Source of the DNA: Clostridia bacterium
GTDB lineage: Bacteria; Bacillota; Clostridia; Christensenellales; Aristaeellaceae
Direction: 5' to 3'
Length of the DNA stretch: 52,466 nt
NCBI GenBank assembly: GCA_017460395.1
Contig: JAFUBA010000153.1
Coordinates: 1-52,466 of the forward strand
Shown: piece by piece, positions 24,138-32,686 of the stretch
How positions within the stretch are numbered: the first letter of the stretch is position 1
How the letters are laid out: each line of letters starts with the position of its first letter
Made by a program: the position numbers and the translations under genes
The notes under the pieces: generated by a model
What the model was told of the DNA's origin: nothing
Seen by the model: only the letters and a program-made list of their open reading frames with translations
Databases searched by the model: none

Positions 24138-24986
24138 TTACCCTTTCAGCCGACTGTGGGCCTCATCCACAATGGCTGCAATCCTCCTGTCGGTGATTTC
24201 CCCGGCATTTTCACCTGGATCCGTTTCATCCGCTTTGTCCGTCTTTTCTGTTTTCTTTTTTATGCAGGCCAGGAACTCTATATTCCCCTTTGGTCCCGTG
24301 ATCGGCGAATAGTCCAGGCCCGTCATCTTCCAGTGCATCTCATGGCAGAAATCCCGGATCTCCCGGAGCACTTCCATATGCACTTCCCTGTCGCGGACCA
24401 CGCCGTTTTTTCCGACCTTGCCACGTCCAGCCTCAAACTGTGGCTTGATCAGGGTGTAAAAGATACCTTCGTCCCCCATGATCCCGGCAAGGATCGGTAA
24501 AAGGAGCCGGATGGAAATAAAGCTCACATCCATGACTGTCACGTTGGGAGACAGGGGCACCATCTCGTTTGTCAGATACCTTGCATTGGTCCGCTCCATC
24601 AAAGTGACCCTCGGGTCATTGCGGAGCTTCCAGTCAAACTGTCCGTAACCGACATCCACTGAATACACATGTGCGGCACCGTTTTGCAGGCATACATCGG
24701 TAAACCCGCCGGTGGCACACCCGATATCCATGCACACGCGGCCGCTGAGATCAGCGCCAAACACCTCGATGGCCTTTTCCAGCTTGAGTCCGCCCCGCCC
24801 CACATACGGAATGGCAGGTCCCCTGACCTGAAGATCACTTTCTTCGGTCAGCTGTTCTGATGCCTTGAGGATCTTCTTCTCCCCGGAGAACACCTGCCCT
24901 GCCATGATGGCTGCCTGTGCTTTTTCTCTGCTCTCAAAAAGCCCTTTTTCCACCAAAAGCACATCTGCACGCTTCTTACCTGCCAT
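24138..24986 (-). CDS. tlyA: TlyA-family rRNA 2'-O-methyltransferase
   Basis: Members methylate ribose positions in rRNA and are often labelled hemolysin A. The 282-residue product has an N-terminal S4 RNA-binding domain (RADVLLVEKGLFESREKAQ, about 5-65) and a Rossmann methyltransferase domain with the SAM motif DIGCATGGFTDVCL, DVGYGQ and the KPQFEAGRGKVGKNGVV region. The C-terminal 45 residues have a Lys/Thr/Asp-rich linker. Start ATG 24986 was chosen for GGGAGG six bases upstream and the family start MAGKKRADVLL. It overlaps the end of dxs by 11 bases. Confidence 0.92.
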   Translation of the reverse strand: MAGKKRADVLLVEKGLFESREKAQAAIMAGQVFSGEKKILKASEQLTEESDLQVRGPAIPYVGRGGLKLEKAIEVFGADLSGRVCMDIGCATGGFTDVCLQNGAAHVYSVDVGYGQFDWKLRNDPRVTLMERTNARYLTNEMVPLSPNVTVMDVSFISIRLLLPILAGIMGDEGIFYTLIKPQFEAGRGKVGKNGVVRDREVHMEVLREIRDFCHEMHWKMTGLDYSPITGPKGNIEFLACIKKKTEKTDKADETDPGENAGEITDRRIAAIVDEAHSRLKG

Positions 24987-26847
24987 CTTTGGCCTCCCTG
25001 AGTTTCGTTTCAATCACATCCGCCATCTGTTCGGGCAGAAGGCCCAGCGCCTTTAAAAGCTGACTCCGCCCGCCGTGCTGCACATAGCTGTCCGGAATGC
25101 CGAAGCAGCCCATGGGCAGCGCGAGGTGATTGAGGGCATCAAAGGCACAGATGCTGCTGAAAAAACCGCCCTTCAGGACATGCTCCTCCATGGTGAATAC
25201 GGGCATATTCAGACTCTTCAGTGTCTTTTCATCCAGGGGCGATACGGTCGAGCAGTTATAGACCTGTACGCTTATGCCTCGTTTTTTCAGGAGTTCCGCA
25301 GCATCCACCGCTTCCCGGACCATGCTGCCCACCGCAAGAAGCGCGGCATCCTGGCCTTCCGTCATCTTTTCCCATCGGCCAAGCTGAAAGCCCGGGTACG
25401 GATAGTTTCCCTCCAGGTCCACACTGTCGCGGCCGAAGCGTATGGCAAGCGGCCCATCAAAGGTCGCAGAAAAGCGAACCATGTGCCGGAGCTCCTCGAG
25501 ATCTCTCGGGGACAGCACCGTCATACCCGGGACCGGCAGAAGCTGGGCCAGATCAAACACCCCGTGGTGTGTGGACCCATCGTGGCCGGAAAGGCCTGCA
25601 CGGTCAATGAGGAAGGTCACGGGCAGATGCTGCATGCACACGTCGTGAATCATCTGATCATAGGATCTCTGAAAAAAGGTCGCATAGACGGCAAAATACG
25701 GTTTCAGACCGCCCGCCGCCATGCCGGCTGCCATGGTCACGGCATGCTCCTCAGCAATGCCGACATCAATCACCCGCTCCGGATATGCCTCCTGAAATTT
25801 CTGAAGACCGCAGCTGCTCACCATGGCTGCGGAAATGGCCACGATCCTTTTGTCCTTTTGGGCCATCTCGAGCAGTTCCTGGGCAGCGGTCGCGCCATTA
25901 CCCGGAAGCTCAGGCCTGGAGCGCGGATCTCCCGTCTCCACATAAAAGGGTGGAACCCCATGGAACTTTTCCGGCTGTTCCTCCGCCTTGTCATACCCCT
26001 GTCCCTTGGTGGTGAGCACATGAATGACGACCGGCCCTTCTGCATCCTTAGCCAGACGCAGCGTTTTCTCCAGATGCTTGAGATTATGCCCGTCAATCGG
26101 GCCATAGTAATGAAATCCGAGGGCCGGGAAGAAGCCTTCGTCTATGAGAAGATATCTGAGAAAACACTTCGCCCTGTGGATCACCCGGTAAATGCGCTTC
26201 CCAATGCGGGATTTCCCGAGGCGGGACTTCACACGCAGCTTTGTGGAAGACCAGCCCCTGGAAATTCTCAGATCGGTCAGATGCTGCGAGAGTGCGCCCA
26301 CGTTCGGGGCAATGGACATTTCATTGTCATTGAGAATGACGATCATCCGGGTGTTGGTCGAGCCTGCATCGTTGAGGGCCTCATAGCACATGCCGCCTGT
26401 GAGGGCCCCGTCGCCCACGAGTGCGATCACCTGGTAGTCTTCGCCCAGAATATCCCTGGCCCTGGCCATGCCAAGGGCGGCAGAGATGGCCGTGGATGCA
26501 TGGCCCGTCTCAAAAGCATCATATTCACTCTCATTGCGCTTGGGAAAGCCGCTGATACCGCCAAACGTGCGGAGTGTATCAAATGTCAGGTTTCTGCCAG
26601 TCAGGAGCTTGTGCACATAGCTCTGATGGCCCACATCGAAAATCAGTCGATCTTTTGGCAGATCAAATACCCTGTGCAGCGCAATGGTCAGTTCCACCAC
26701 ACCGAGATTGGACGCCAGGTGGCCCCCCCGTCTTGCGACCGTCTGAATGAGGGTCTGACGAATTTCCCCACACAGGATTTCCAGTTCTTCATAGGACAGC
26801 TTTTTCAGTTCGCTGGAATCCTGCAACTGGGATAGATGCATCCTCAT
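24976..26847 (-). CDS. dxs: 1-deoxy-D-xylulose-5-phosphate synthase
   Basis: Joins pyruvate and glyceraldehyde 3-phosphate with thiamine diphosphate, the first step of the MEP isoprenoid pathway. The 623-residue product shows the N-terminal GGHLASNLGVVELT and FDVGHQSYVHK motifs, the thiamine-binding VGDGALTGGMCYEALN, the pyrimidine domain with DVGIAEEHAVTMA and HDGSTHHG, and the C-terminal transketolase domain. Length is normal. The start overlaps the stop of the DUF4870-like gene (ATGA). The dxs-tlyA-nadK-argR-recN order is classic for Firmicutes, although the usual xseA, xseB and ispA are absent upstream. Confidence 0.97.
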   Translation of the reverse strand: MRMHLSQLQDSSELKKLSYEELEILCGEIRQTLIQTVARRGGHLASNLGVVELTIALHRVFDLPKDRLIFDVGHQSYVHKLLTGRNLTFDTLRTFGGISGFPKRNESEYDAFETGHASTAISAALGMARARDILGEDYQVIALVGDGALTGGMCYEALNDAGSTNTRMIVILNDNEMSIAPNVGALSQHLTDLRISRGWSSTKLRVKSRLGKSRIGKRIYRVIHRAKCFLRYLLIDEGFFPALGFHYYGPIDGHNLKHLEKTLRLAKDAEGPVVIHVLTTKGQGYDKAEEQPEKFHGVPPFYVETGDPRSRPELPGNGATAAQELLEMAQKDKRIVAISAAMVSSCGLQKFQEAYPERVIDVGIAEEHAVTMAAGMAAGGLKPYFAVYATFFQRSYDQMIHDVCMQHLPVTFLIDRAGLSGHDGSTHHGVFDLAQLLPVPGMTVLSPRDLEELRHMVRFSATFDGPLAIRFGRDSVDLEGNYPYPGFQLGRWEKMTEGQDAALLAVGSMVREAVDAAELLKKRGISVQVYNCSTVSPLDEKTLKSLNMPVFTMEEHVLKGGFFSSICAFDALNHLALPMGCFGIPDSYVQHGGRSQLLKALGLLPEQMADVIETKLREAKDGR

Positions 26848-27302
26848 TCACCTGCCATTCCTTGTTCGATTGGGGCACCCGAATGCACGGGCCATCTGAT
26901 ATGCCGGGAAAAGAAGGCGCCAAGCATCTGCACCTCCGACTTCTGTCCGTTCCATGCCCCGGTCATCAGCTGAATCCGAGAAAGCAGAATCAGAAGGAGC
27001 GCAGACAGATAGATGAGCCACGAAATGGTCTCCGTCACAATCCCCACATAGGGAATCGGTGAGAGCAGACTTCGAAGGGCCAGCGCGCCAAGACCAAAGA
27101 TCAGATGCAGCACGGTCAGTCCCACGGACTGCCTGGCAAAATGGGCAATGAACAGATCCTCTTTCTCCTCACATTCCCTCAGCACATACAGAAAGAAAAG
27201 CGATAGCGGGGAAAATGAAAGCTCTGCGACCGCCGCAAGCCTGGCGGTCCTGTCTTTCATGACCTCGCTTTTTTCTGTCCTTCTGTGCCTTCTCTGTCCC
27301 AT
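26844..27302 (-). CDS. DUF4870/Tic20-like membrane protein
   Basis: A small membrane protein of 152 residues with a basic N-terminus, a segment FIAHFARQSVGLTVLHLIFG and two to three further hydrophobic segments (about 45-125). The HFARQ-type start of the first helix and the overall pattern resemble the DUF4870 family, whose role is unknown. Start ATG 27302 lies 14 bases after GGAGG, which is long. An internal ATG at 27260 has GAGG only two bases away. It is the fifth gene from the end of a tight operon between ddl and dxs, with an ATGA overlap into dxs. Confidence 0.65.
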   Translation of the reverse strand: MGQRRHRRTEKSEVMKDRTARLAAVAELSFSPLSLFFLYVLRECEEKEDLFIAHFARQSVGLTVLHLIFGLGALALRSLLSPIPYVGIVTETISWLIYLSALLLILLSRIQLMTGAWNGQKSEVQMLGAFFSRHIRWPVHSGAPIEQGMAGE

Positions 27303-27349
27303 CTCGATTCTTTGGACCTCCGCTGATTTCTGGGTTGCCTTTCGGAATG

Positions 27350-28582
27350 TTACTTTACGCCGCCGAACTTTCCTTTGGATCCCTTTGTCCCAAGGGACAC
27401 CTTGGAGAGGATGTCCGAAGTATAGGCATAGTTCCGCTCGTTCCGGTCCTCCCATGCCTTCTTCGCATAGCCTACCATCCGGTCAATCAGCTCACGGTAC
27501 TTTACGCCCGAGGCTTCCCACAGATAGAAGGCAAGAGATCCGGGAATCGTGTTGATTTCGGTGATATAGAGTTTCCCTTCATGCACATCATACATATAGT
27601 CAATGCGCACCACGCCCTTGCAGTCCAGAAGGCGGAAGATCTTCTTTGAAAGAGTCTGGATTTCATCCTTGAGGGGTGCCTCAATGGGTGCCGGCAGCTG
27701 GCGCTGGAGACTGGCCATACCCTTGGATGGGCCGGAGGAGAGATACTTTTCAAAAAAGCTGAGCATCTCCTCACCACCCGTGAGCGGCATCTCAATTTCA
27801 GAAGCCTGTACATCCTCATCGTAGCCCATCACGGAGCAGTTGAATTCCAGGGGATGATCAAGGCCCTTCTCCACCAGCACACGTCTGTCATATTCAAAGG
27901 CAAGGTCCAGGGCTTCCTGCAGTTTCCCGCGCCCGTCCGCCCGGCTCACCCCGATGGACGAACCAAGATTGGCAGGTTTTACGAACACAGGATAGCCAAT
28001 GGCACTCTCCACCCGGTCAAGGACCTCCTTGCGGTCAGCCCGCCAGTGCGTTCTCGTAAACCACTCCCCTGGCAGGACAGGAAGGTCTGCCCCGCGGAAA
28101 AACTGCTTCATCATGATCTTGTCCATCCCGATGGCAGATCCTGCCACCCCTGTGGACGTGTAGGGCAGGTTCGCCATCTCCAGCATGCCCTGCAGTGTGC
28201 CGTCCTCCCCGTTGAGACCATGCATGACGACAATACACACCTGAAGACGGCTGACCACCACTTCCTGCGTCCTGGCAAACAGGCCCTTGCCCTGCCTCTG
28301 CGCAAGGAGAGCACCGGAGCCCGAAGTGGTATCCAGAATGACCTCTTCCAGGCCCATCTGCGCTTCCTCCGAGCGCTCCAGCCGCTCCTCGATATTCTGG
28401 AACGTGCCGATCTCCTTCAGCTTTTCTCCGGTGTACCACACGCCCCTGGAAGAAATATAGACAGGCACCACCTGATACTTATCCTGATCCACATGGTGCA
28501 TCAGCTGAACTGCGCTGATGATCGCCACTTCCCGCTCGCAGCTTCTGGATCCGAAAATCACACCAAGACAGGTTTTCTCCAT
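27350..28582 (-). CDS. ddl: D-alanine--D-alanine ligase
   Basis: Makes the D-Ala-D-Ala dipeptide for peptidoglycan. The 410-residue product has the N-terminal FGSRSCEREVAIISA (usual GGxSxEHE variant), the HGLNGEDGTLQG motif, the ATP-grasp segment FVKPANLGSSIGVSR and the C-terminal metal-binding ITEINTIPGS. It is longer than E. coli Ddl, with an insertion around GGEEMLSFFEKYLSSG and an extra C-terminal tail (about 40 residues). ATG 28582 has AGGAGG six bases upstream. It sits directly after a MurF-like ligase, which would attach the dipeptide to the tripeptide precursor. D-Ala-D-Ser or D-Ala-D-Lac specificity cannot be excluded from sequence alone. Confidence 0.93.
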   Translation of the reverse strand: MEKTCLGVIFGSRSCEREVAIISAVQLMHHVDQDKYQVVPVYISSRGVWYTGEKLKEIGTFQNIEERLERSEEAQMGLEEVILDTTSGSGALLAQRQGKGLFARTQEVVVSRLQVCIVVMHGLNGEDGTLQGMLEMANLPYTSTGVAGSAIGMDKIMMKQFFRGADLPVLPGEWFTRTHWRADRKEVLDRVESAIGYPVFVKPANLGSSIGVSRADGRGKLQEALDLAFEYDRRVLVEKGLDHPLEFNCSVMGYDEDVQASEIEMPLTGGEEMLSFFEKYLSSGPSKGMASLQRQLPAPIEAPLKDEIQTLSKKIFRLLDCKGVVRIDYMYDVHEGKLYITEINTIPGSLAFYLWEASGVKYRELIDRMVGYAKKAWEDRNERNYAYTSDILSKVSLGTKGSKGKFGGVK

Positions 28583-28624
28583 TGCTTGCCTCCTGTTGCT
28601 CTCTGCCGCGCTGCAGGTCATGCC

Positions 28625-30235
28625 TTATGCATAATTGTCCGGCAGATCGTTTTCGAAAAGGACTGTGTCACCGGGTTTTGTCATTGTTCCGAGAAGACCG
28701 GTTGCCTCCTGAAGGCTGTCCACCACATAAATCTCATGTTCCGGGAAACCGGCACCTGTCAGTCCTTCATGAATAGGCTGTGTATGCTTCTTTCCCACAA
28801 GGATCGCGGCATCACAGCACTCCGCCATGACCGCTCCAAGCTTTCTGTTCTCCTCTTCCTCTTTCGCACCGAGTTCCACCATGCCGGGCGTCACCACGAT
28901 GCGCTTTTGCGGGAACTGGCTGAGTACCTTCATGGCAAGCTTTGCCCCCTGGGGATTGCTGTTGAAGGCGTCATCAATCACGTGAATGCCGCCCCGGTCC
29001 ACCAGCTGCAGCCGGTGTTCCACACTCCTGAGGCGTGCGATCCCCCGCTGGAGCTGCTTCATGCTCAGCCCCAGATCCAGCGCCACCGCGGATGCAAGAA
29101 GGATATTCTGAATGTTGTGCTCACCCAGCATCTTTGTCTCGCACGGGATCCTTTCAATCCCGGCATTGCCACTGTCCTGTTTCCGGCACAGCGTGAATCT
29201 GCTGCCAAAGCTTCCCGTCTCGATATCTTCCGCCCAGAGTTTCGTATCTGCGTTTCTCTCAAGGCCCGTCAGTGTCTTCTGCTTTTCTGTTTTCTGATAA
29301 AGTCCCCGCACGATGTCACCGTCATCGGCAAAATAGCAGGCACCGTTCTGCGGAATCGCCTCCATAAGTTCATACTTTGTGTCCCGGATCCTTTCCAGCG
29401 TATGAAAGGTCTCCAGGTGCTGGGGACCGACACTGGTCAGGATTCCGATGGTCGGGTGGACAAGCTCGCACAGCTCCCGGATGTCACCCACATGCCTTGC
29501 ACCCATCTCCGCCACAAAGACCTGGTGTGCGGGATGCAGCTGCGTGCGAATCACCTTTGTGAGCCCCATGGGCGTATTGAAGGAGGAGGGCGTCACGAGC
29601 GTCTGATACTTTTCAGACAGCAGGGTGCCGAGTATGAACTTCACACTGGTCTTCCCATAGCTTCCGGTGATGCCGATCCGGATGATGTCTTCCCTCTCCT
29701 TCAGGCACTTCTGTGCGTCCCTGAAGTACAGTCGGTTGATCGTCTTTTCCACGGGCAGGGCACAGAGGCAGCAGACAGCAAAGCACAGGGGCATCAGGAG
29801 CACCTGCAGAACGCAGGAAATGATGGCTGAAGTCCCCGGTCCCAGAATGAGCCTCGACAGCATCTGCAAAAGGAAATACACTGCTCCGGTCATCCCGATG
29901 AGCCGCTTGACCCTTGGCGTAATGCCAAACTTCTTTTTTGCCTTCTGCTTTCTGGTTGCCGAAAAAAAATACCATCCCGCAAGAGGCAGAAGCAAAACAG
30001 CGAGGATGATCTGCACAAAAGCAGGGAGAGCTGAACGAAAGCTCAGGCACACGATCAGTGACAAAGCTGCCATCACGGCGGGGGGCAGAAAAATACCCGG
30101 CACCGCACGCCTTAAAGAGCGAAAATAGCCCGGCAGCTGATAGCTTTCCAGCTGATACAGATGCATCAGATGCCACGATGCCAGCGTTTCACTGAAAGCC
30201 AGGGCCAGAAGAAAGATCCATTCCTGTAACAGCAC
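28625..30235 (-). CDS. membrane-anchored MurF-like Mur ligase
   Basis: A Mur ligase of 536 residues, probably joining D-Ala-D-Ala to the UDP-MurNAc tripeptide. The C-terminal part (about 180-536) has the ATP loop GITGSYGKTS (about 188-197), EMGARHVGDI, the central HNIQNILLA and the DAFNSNPQGAKLA segment typical of MurF. Before it are about 160 residues with several membrane helices (about 4-28, 48-92 and 110-160), which normal cytoplasmic MurF lacks. Start is GTG 30235 with AAAGGTG upstream. The ddl gene follows after 42 bases, which supports the MurF assignment. The first third of standard MurF (the UDP-binding domain) appears to be missing or replaced by the membrane part, so substrate binding may differ. 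Confidence 0.85.
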   Translation of the reverse strand: MLLQEWIFLLALAFSETLASWHLMHLYQLESYQLPGYFRSLRRAVPGIFLPPAVMAALSLIVCLSFRSALPAFVQIILAVLLLPLAGWYFFSATRKQKAKKKFGITPRVKRLIGMTGAVYFLLQMLSRLILGPGTSAIISCVLQVLLMPLCFAVCCLCALPVEKTINRLYFRDAQKCLKEREDIIRIGITGSYGKTSVKFILGTLLSEKYQTLVTPSSFNTPMGLTKVIRTQLHPAHQVFVAEMGARHVGDIRELCELVHPTIGILTSVGPQHLETFHTLERIRDTKYELMEAIPQNGACYFADDGDIVRGLYQKTEKQKTLTGLERNADTKLWAEDIETGSFGSRFTLCRKQDSGNAGIERIPCETKMLGEHNIQNILLASAVALDLGLSMKQLQRGIARLRSVEHRLQLVDRGGIHVIDDAFNSNPQGAKLAMKVLSQFPQKRIVVTPGMVELGAKEEEENRKLGAVMAECCDAAILVGKKHTQPIHEGLTGAGFPEHEIYVVDSLQEATGLLGTMTKPGDTVLFENDLPDNYA

Positions 30236-30263
30236 GATCTCTTTTCACCTTTTTCAAAAACAA

Positions 30264-31043
30264 TTACAGACCAAAGAAGTTCCTTGCAATGAGCACAAAC
30301 TGCTGCAGCTGCTCGAGATACGCGAAATGCGTCCCGCCCTCCAGTACGGCAAGGCCCGCATCCGGAATCTCCTTTTCCATGGTCTGGCCCATCCACAGGG
30401 GCGTCTCCGTGTCCGCGGATCCCCAGACCAGCAGAGTCGGCGCCTTGATATCCTTCAGATTTTCCCTCAGGTCCAGGCTGATGATCTTCACAAAGGTCTT
30501 TCGCATCTCTTCATCCAGAGCGTTATAATCAGCCGACCCGTACTTCTTGCGAAGCTTCTCCTGCATGATTCCGGGGAGCGGACCAAGAATCCTGATTTTC
30601 TCTGCGCATTCCCAGAATTTTCTCCCGCGCTGAAACGCGCGGGTGCGCTTCTGACTCTCCTCTGTCGGAGGCTTTTTGAGACCGGCAGCCCCGGTCAGAA
30701 TCAGACGGTCAAAAAGCTCCGGCTTTGAAGAGGCCAGAAAAATCGCGACCCTGGCCCCGAAGGAATGGGCGATGACACTGCACGGGAAAAAGTTTTCCGC
30801 CCGTATCAGTTCCTCGGCTGCCCTTGCATATTCCGGCACGCCCCATGGTTCTGGCGGTCTTCCGCTCTTGCCATGGGCGGGGAACTCGAGAATCAGGGTC
30901 TGAGCATCTTGCAGCGCGTTTGCCAGAGGCTGCATATGGAGCTGTGAGCAGCCCCAGCCATGAAGGAGCAGAATCTTTTTGTCCCCGTTTCCCTGCCGGA
31001 TATAATGAATATCGGCGCCAAGGCACTCTCTTGTGTTTTCCAA
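30264..31043 (-). CDS. alpha/beta-fold hydrolase
   Basis: A 259-residue alpha/beta hydrolase. It has the oxyanion-hole motif LLLHGWGCSQ, the nucleophile elbow AHSFGARV (Ser), a likely acid Asp in VWGSADTETP and a catalytic His in GGTHFAYLE. A lid of about 60 residues lies between. The substrate is unknown. The start is probably TTG 31043 with GGAGG eight bases upstream. ATG 31064 in the same frame has no clear binding site. It lies within the large operon between GNAT and the MurF-like gene. Confidence 0.85.
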   Translation of the reverse strand: MENTRECLGADIHYIRQGNGDKKILLLHGWGCSQLHMQPLANALQDAQTLILEFPAHGKSGRPPEPWGVPEYARAAEELIRAENFFPCSVIAHSFGARVAIFLASSKPELFDRLILTGAAGLKKPPTEESQKRTRAFQRGRKFWECAEKIRILGPLPGIMQEKLRKKYGSADYNALDEEMRKTFVKIISLDLRENLKDIKAPTLLVWGSADTETPLWMGQTMEKEIPDAGLAVLEGGTHFAYLEQLQQFVLIARNFFGL

Positions 31044-31072
31044 ATCATCTGCCTCCAACTGCATGTGTGATC

Positions 31073-31540
31073 TCAGGAGAGAATCAGAATATATCTGCAC
31101 TTTTCTGCTGGCAGGTCCAGCTTCCGCTGCATCTGCTCTGTGAGCGTCACCTGCCGCTCCAGATAGCATCCCAGGTGCTCACAGGTCTTTCTGCTGGCCA
31201 GATTGTCGGGATCTGTGGTGATCACAAGGCTCCCCTTTCCGGCTTTCCGGGCATACTGCGCAATCAGCCGACAGGCCCTTACAGCATACCCGTGCCCTCG
31301 GTAAGGCGGATCCACATGATAGCCCACATGTCCATAATAGTAGATCCCGACGCCTTCCCCGAGCCGAAGGGAGATTTCCCCTGCGGTATCTTTCTTCCCT
31401 GTCTCAGTGATCTTCCAGTACAGTGTCTCCCCAAACTGGAGGTACGAGGGCGGGCTTGGCCTGTTCAGTCTGTACAGATCAATGACGCCGTCCGAATAGT
31501 CCGGCTGTTTTCTCTGCCGGAAGAGATTTCTGAGCCCCAT
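31073..31540 (-). CDS. GNAT-family N-acetyltransferase
   Basis: A 155-residue acetyltransferase of the GNAT fold. It shows the acetyl-CoA motif GYHVDPPYRGHGYAVRAC followed by LVITTDPDNLASRKTCEHLG, typical of RimJ/RimL-like members. The substrate cannot be inferred. It starts 16 bases after the PfkB gene and ends 29 bases before the hydrolase, so it belongs to the same transcript. Confidence 0.85.
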   Translation of the reverse strand: MGLRNLFRQRKQPDYSDGVIDLYRLNRPSPPSYLQFGETLYWKITETGKKDTAGEISLRLGEGVGIYYYGHVGYHVDPPYRGHGYAVRACRLIAQYARKAGKGSLVITTDPDNLASRKTCEHLGCYLERQVTLTEQMQRKLDLPAEKCRYILILS

Positions 31541-31555
31541 GATGTTATGACTTAT

Positions 31556-32515
31556 TTATTCTCCTGCCCCGGATAGCTCTTTAGGAAATTTGTCAATGGG
31601 AGAAACTTCAATATCCTTTATCCGTGCTTCGGCCTCTTCCCTGTCTGGGGTGAGCGAAGTGATGCGCATGGCAGCCATCGCGCTGCCGATCTTCAGCGCT
31701 TCCTGCGAATTGTGTGTGCGCAGATACCCGTCAATGAGGCCTGCCACCATAAAGTCGCCGGCACCCACCGTGGTGAGCGTCTTTACCTTTACGCCCTTTG
31801 CCTGGAAAACACCGTCCGCCCCTGCAATGAGCGCACCCTCTTTTCCAAGGGACACGGCCATCATCTGCACGCCCGATTTCACATACTTCATGGCGCACGC
31901 TGCAATTTCCTGCGGCGAGCAAAACTGCGTCCCCTCGAGCTGTTCCAGTTCCGATCTGTTGGGCTTTACGAGGAAAGGGCTGGCCTTCAGGCCTTCCTTC
32001 AGTGCCTCCCCGGAAGCGTCCAGTACACAGGGAATCCCGTGCTTCTGCATTTTGGCGATCACCTGCCGGTAATAGTCCGCAGGTGCCTTCGGCGGCAGGG
32101 ACCCCGTCAGGACCAGCATGGATATGCTGCTTCTGTATGACAGAAGGAGATCTGTCAGATGCCGGAGGGTCTTTTCATCCACCTCGGGGCCCGGCTCATT
32201 GAGCTCGGTCACCAGACGGGTCTGATCGCGATCGATGATCTTGATATTGGTTCGTATTTCACCTGGGATCGAAAGGAAATCGCCATGCAGGTGCATCTCC
32301 TTGAGCATCCGGTCAAACTGCGATCGGTTCTTTTCACCTGCAAGTCCTATGCAGATGCTGCTCTGCCCCAGAATGTCCAGTGCGATGGATACATTGATGC
32401 CTTTTCCGCCCGGAACGGACTGGGATGAAAGCACCCGGTTCGTTTCGCCCAGATGCATTCCTGCAACTTCCATCGTCCGGTCATAACTCGGATTCATACA
32501 GACGCATACAATCAT
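31556..32515 (-). CDS. PfkB-family sugar kinase, 1-phosphofructokinase type
   Basis: A 319-residue kinase of the FruK/LacC branch. It has the N-terminal MNPSYDRTMEV, the substrate motif GGKGINVSIAL, the TGSLPP segment, and the C-terminal ATP and anion-hole motif TVGAGDFMVAG, with catalytic Asp. Members phosphorylate fructose 1-phosphate or tagatose 6-phosphate, and the exact substrate is not clear because no PTS gene is adjacent. ATG 32515 has GGGAGG ten bases upstream and lies about 22 bases after the predicted transcription start. It is the first gene of an eleven-gene operon that runs to recN. Confidence 0.9.
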   Translation of the reverse strand: MIVCVCMNPSYDRTMEVAGMHLGETNRVLSSQSVPGGKGINVSIALDILGQSSICIGLAGEKNRSQFDRMLKEMHLHGDFLSIPGEIRTNIKIIDRDQTRLVTELNEPGPEVDEKTLRHLTDLLLSYRSSISMLVLTGSLPPKAPADYYRQVIAKMQKHGIPCVLDASGEALKEGLKASPFLVKPNRSELEQLEGTQFCSPQEIAACAMKYVKSGVQMMAVSLGKEGALIAGADGVFQAKGVKVKTLTTVGAGDFMVAGLIDGYLRTHNSQEALKIGSAMAAMRITSLTPDREEAEARIKDIEVSPIDKFPKELSGAGE

Positions 32516-32543
32516 CTTGGTGATTCCTCCCGTCAGGGATGGG

Positions 32544-32572
32544 ATTATACAAAGATTGCATACCATTGGCAA
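32544..32572 (-). promoter_or_regulatory. promoter of the PfkB-to-recN operon
   Basis: On the minus strand -35 TTGCCA (32567-32572), 17-base spacer and consensus -10 TATAAT (32544-32549), about 29 bases before the ATG. Confidence 0.8.
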
Positions 32573-32614
32573 GGAAAGCGCAAATCTGTGAATGTCTCAA
32601 GAAGAATGCCAGGC

Positions 32615-32646
32615 GCAAAAAAGACGGGAATCCCCGTCTTTTTTGC
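32615..32646. terminator. terminator after the sortase pair
   Basis: A perfect 14-base stem GCAAAAAAGACGGG (32615-32628) / CCCGTCTTTTTTGC (32633-32646) with a 4-base loop. The A/T-rich arms give a T-run on either strand. It lies 41 bases after the second sortase stop, upstream of the PfkB promoter. Confidence 0.88.
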
Positions 32647-32686
32647 CTCAGTTCAGTATCTGTCCTGTCAGAATATGACCGGACCT

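Noticed and set aside
25075-26835. Plus-strand open frame of 586 codons opposite dxs
   Set aside because: Lies wholly within dxs on the other strand, has no ribosome binding site and no recognisable motif.
27854-29830. Plus-strand open frame of 658 codons opposite ddl and the MurF-like gene
   Set aside because: Antisense shadow of two well-supported genes; the translation is His-rich without domains.
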